NCBI GenBank assembly: GCA_013368315.1
Contig: JAACJM010000010.1
Location: 1-64,000 of the forward strand
Length of the DNA: 64,000 nucleotides
Origin: Tetrapyrgos nigripes
Taxonomy: Eukaryota; Basidiomycota; Agaricomycetes; Agaricales; Campanellaceae
Direction of reading: 5' to 3'
Every line of letters starts with the position of its first letter. Within the stretch, counting starts at the first letter, position 1. The notes below the pieces were generated by a model. It saw nothing but the letters and a program-made list of their open reading frames with translations, was not told where the DNA came from and ran no database searches. Made by a program: the position numbers and the translations under genes. Shown here piece by piece: positions 60,746-64,000 of this stretch.

Positions 60746-62272
60746 TCACAGCTTGGCTTTGGTATCTCCCTGTACACTGACAACGACTTTGCCCCATGTT
60801 TCTCGTTTCTCCAACGCAGTCAGTCCTTCCGTTACTGTCTCTAGTGTATACACTTTTGAGTATACGACTGGTGAAACTTTGCCAGAAGAGAGTAGGCTAT
60901 AAGAAAAGTGAAAACGATATCAGAACGAGTGAGGTTAACAAATGAGTGAACAATTTCTTACTCAAGAAGATTTTTCCAGACTTCAGGAGTACGATTTGGT
61001 TCATTCACTGATAAACGTATGCTTTAGTAAATCTTCGCTTGGCCTGATACGATTGCAACTGACATCGGTATGCTCCCCAATGTAAACCCACAATAGACAC
61101 TGCAAGAGAATGTCAGGACGACTAAGGGAATTGACACGGAACACGCACCATTCTTCAACAACACAAGGTTCATAGGTACTTTCTCAATGTTTCCAGCAGC
61201 GAAACCTACGACTACCGCTCGTCCCTTCCATGCAATACATTTGAGGCAGTCTTAGCGTTCGCGCTCAATGAATAGGTGTCATAGGTCAGGATGAGTGTAG
61301 ACGAACCGGTGATCATTCCGACAGGATCATAGACAATGTCTACACCTTTTCCTTTGTTCCATTGAAGCACGTCCTTTTGCCAGCCCGCTAAACAGAACGC
61401 AAGTCTGTCACTGAAAGGTTCGGAACAAGAAAGAGGTATCCGAGACACACCTTTGTTATAGTCCACCGTAAAGTCTGCTCCACAACGTTTGGCAATGTCG
61501 AGTTTAGCCGCTGAACCTGCTGCCGCAACCACTTTGGCTCCAAGTGCTGTTGGTATCGCGTAGACGTTAAAGTTTGAATTTGTAGGTAGTTGTCCAGCTC
61601 TCTCTTACCTTTCGCCAGTTGTACAGCTGCAATTCCAACTCCCCCAGCTGCTGCAGTCACCAAAACGACATCTCCAGGTTTCAAATCGGCCCTTCCCACT
61701 AGCCCTTCATACGAGGTCGGCCTTCATTTCCGAATGCGCGGATCAGGAAGAAGCTATAACTTTACACACTGAGGAGAACTCACCAGGTGATATATAAACC
61801 TGCTGCTTGCTCGTAGGAAAGTCCGTTGGGGATGGGCAAGAGTGACTCAACATTTACAACCATCTTTTCAGCATATGACCCTTGTCCTACAAATTATGGG
61901 TATCTGTCATCCCCTCTTAGAAACAATCACGGTGGTAAGATTTACCTGCCCCAAAAACACGGTCTCCTGGTTTGAAGCGACATCCTGGTGGTATGGGACT
62001 GTCGTTTGCTATTCTACCAGCAAATTCACAGCCGAGAACGAAGGGAAGAGGAGGCTTGTTCTGGTATTTCCCTTGTGTTTGTAGCACCTTGAATAAGATG
62101 AGCATGCAGGAAACTTGTTCTCAAGGATTGCTGCACTTACATCGAAAAAGTTCATAGCAGCACTATAAACGTCGCATAGTACCTCGTTCTTACCCGGTTT
62201 GGGTATAGGAGCGTCCGTTGCAAGCTTGACTTGAGAGTGGTGAACCAGTTCTTTCACGACGATACCTCGCAT
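60746..62272 (-). CDS. Zinc-independent quinone-oxidoreductase-like MDR dehydrogenase
   Basis: ATG 62272 (MRGIVVKELVHHSQVK) and TGA 60748-60746. Introns near 62099-62140, 61888-61945, 61722-61784, 61552-61608, 61392-61449, 61246-61307 and others in the 3' half join in frame. MDR-family marks are the GroES-like part (LPFVLGCEFAGRI, GDRVFGAG), the nucleotide-binding motif VVLVTAAAGGVGIAAVQLAKALGAKVVA and the C-terminal VNEPNRTPEVW and TWGKVVVSVQG segments. There are no zinc-ligand cysteines, so it is NADPH:quinone-reductase or enoyl-reductase-like. Substrate unknown. Cytosolic or mitochondrial cannot be decided; the upstream extension lacks ATG. Confidence 0.85.
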
Positions 62273-62531
62273 CTCGTTACTGGGGAAAAGGAGAATAGGT
62301 GATAGCTTGGGAATGAGAGCAGGTACTAAAAACACCCTGTCTCAAAAGGCGCTAATTACGTGGTTCCGGGCGGGAATGCGTTCAGTTTACCGGAGATACA
62401 AGTGAAACATTTATTCATGTGAGAGGGATTAGAATGCAGGTATGTAGATGTGAGTGTAACTAATACTATGCGTAAGTGAGTACAATGTAAGTTCTACAGA
62501 ACAAGTTCGGTCGCTTCAAGTTTTACAGTCA
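62273..62531. other. Intergenic region between tandem minus-strand genes
   Basis: About 260 bp. It holds the promoter of the oxidoreductase gene and the 3' UTR of the HECT ligase. No gene. Confidence 0.5.
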
Positions 62532-64000
62532 TTATACAAAGCCGAAACCTTCTCCACCTTCGTTGATGGCTAACAGTAATTGTTGTCTAAGCATTTCGTA
62601 GGAAGAATATTGAGGCAAATCGATTTGGTTAAAGCCTAGAAAGACCAGTTAGATTGATACTTGATGAACGAAGGTTAAAACTTACAAGTGTGCGCTTGGG
62701 GCAAGCGATCAGGTTCCCCGTAGGCTTTATGGATTGAGAAGCGCTGTACACCTTGCACACCTTGCAAGTCCACGAAACCACTCAGAGGTACCCTCGAGGT
62801 ACCCGTTGCGAAACTGAGAACCTTGGCTCGCTCGTCACGATTGAAAGACTTCAAAGCACGCCACCACCAAACAATGTTGGGATCTGAGCTAGTGTATCCA
62901 TTATACTCCGTAGCCGCTCGCCATTCATCGACGTCGATATCAGGAGTACCAGAGATCAAAAGCTCCAGTTCTTGTTCATTGAACTGCGAGCATACGTCAG
63001 CCACTACACTCATGTCCTAAGAAAGAGACGTACTATGGTAATGAGATCTTTGGGGATAATTTCATAGAAACCGGCAGAGAGATGCTCAATTTGTTCCTTG
63101 ATGGACGAGTAAAGTCGGTACTGCGCAGACAATTGCACGAACTCTCGCTTGTTCTCTTCAGTAATGGGAACAGATTCTCCGTTTTCCTTCAGCGGCACTA
63201 TGCGATTGACACCAAACTGTGGATAATTGTTAGCTCTAGTTCATTAGGTGAAATTTAAACATACCTCGTCGGCTTCTACGCTGAACGTCAGTTCAAGTGG
63301 CGTGGGGTCATTCTCGAGTATCCAGCAGAGTGAGTTGTAATACTCTGGATCGACCCACTCGACGTCTTTGTAATCTACTGGCTTGCCCAGAAGTTGTCGG
63401 TAGAGACTGCGAGCAAAGTATGCATCAAGTAGCCGTCCGTCGTAGATAGCCTTCCCAATAACTCTCCCGACGAATTTGAAGAAAGACAGGTGCTCAGGGT
63501 TGACCCAGGAGTTCTTGTTCGGCTGATAGGTGAGCTTATCTGCCGCACAGGGTTGGAATAAGGCGTTATTGGGATCGAACATCTGACGAGCTAGGATCTG
63601 GAACCACTCCCGCGTCAAACCACCAGCATCTACACCCTCCTCTTCGTAGAACCGAATGCTCAACTTTCCGTACTTGATCTGATCTCCAGTTCTCCGTTGG
63701 AATTGCTGATAGCTATCTTCGAAGACTCGGGCCCGGCGAACATTGAGTTGTATAGTGCCGTGATGCTCTCGCGCATGTGGACGTCTATGAAGCTGCTGGG
63801 TAAAGTAATTTCTCTTGTTGTCGAAGTCCAAAACACGTGGATTATGGACAAGCAATGAGAAGGAGCCACTCATCAAGGAAGGGTTGTTGCGAACCATGAC
63901 GTTCAAAACTTTGCGATGCGCATCCGTGAATGTAACGAACAGGTCTTCCATTGATTCACGAGGTGTAGTCGGAATCTTGGGGGATGCTGTGGCCCGTAGA
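62532..64000 (-). CDS. TOM1: HECT E3 ubiquitin ligase, Tom1/HUWE1 type (3' part, truncated by window)
   Basis: The frame enters from beyond 64000 and ends at TAA 62534-62532. Introns near 63217-63262, 63006-63035 and 62635-62686 join in frame. The visible part is the whole HECT domain: [72 protein letters not shown], and the catalytic Cys in LPQAHTCFNQIDLP (near 62690). The final tail is short and acidic with a terminal Phe. The large N-terminal arm lies outside the window. It ubiquitinates nuclear and ribosomal substrates, including unassembled ribosomal proteins in yeast. Confidence 0.93.

Overview
The window is a piece of a filamentous basidiomycete genome, most likely an agaricomycete mushroom. 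This is inferred from compact multi-exon genes with introns of about 50-65 nt, CTRAY-type branch sites, very short intergenic spaces, fungal-type orthologues (HEM15, ERG8, GUA1, NAR1, TLG2, Tom1-type HECT ligase, Dicer) and families seen mostly in mushrooms (PL14 lyase, small Cys-rich CGH proteins). I see no rRNA, CRISPR or confident tRNA. Species assignment is not possible by reading alone.

Layout. 1-11.2 kb is a repeat-rich, gene-poor block. It holds a complete Ty3/gypsy chromovirus (791-8935, minus-sense, 623-bp LTRs, GATAG target duplication), then a 911-bp non-autonomous hAT-like element (9152-10062) with an 8-bp duplication, and a decayed coding stretch. Its gag is intact; its pol carries two in-frame TGA codons at CGA positions. 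From 11.2 kb on the window is euchromatic: Dicer (11249-16319), an acyltransferase with a damaged HXXXD motif, a GTPBP1-type GTPase (minus), an NFKBIL1-like nuclear protein, a membrane RING-H2 ligase, a LacZ-type beta-galactosidase, exosome RRP45 (minus), TRM112, SDHB (minus), ferrochelatase, phosphomevalonate kinase, a vacuolar-type amino-acid transporter (minus), a PL14 lyase, a broken hypothetical gene (minus), GMP synthase, a PY-motif membrane protein, NAR1, a small Cys-rich protein (minus), a Tlg2/syntaxin-16 SNARE, a C2orf76-like protein, an MscS channel with an EF hand, RNA polymerase II RPB3 (minus), a SANT-domain protein, a quinone-oxidoreductase-type enzyme (minus) and the 3' end of a Tom1/HUWE1 HECT ligase (minus, runs off the window).

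Most genes are unlinked housekeeping functions. Three iron-related genes lie within 17 kb of one another (SDHB, ferrochelatase, NAR1), but nothing suggests co-regulation beyond neighbourhood.

The most unusual material is in the retroelement. (1) An 11-nt perfect complement between the LTR and the primer-binding site suggests Tf1-type self-priming. (2) A CCCAAAA heptamer abuts the gag stop and sets up a -1 shift into pol. (3) A spliced antisense gene with its own TATA box encodes a Zn2Cys6-type cysteine array between integrase and the 3' LTR. (4) The LTR differences are all transitions, mostly at CpG, which points to methylation-driven decay. Outside it, an RPB3 with a WG/GW-rich tail in the same window as Dicer is the observation I would test first.
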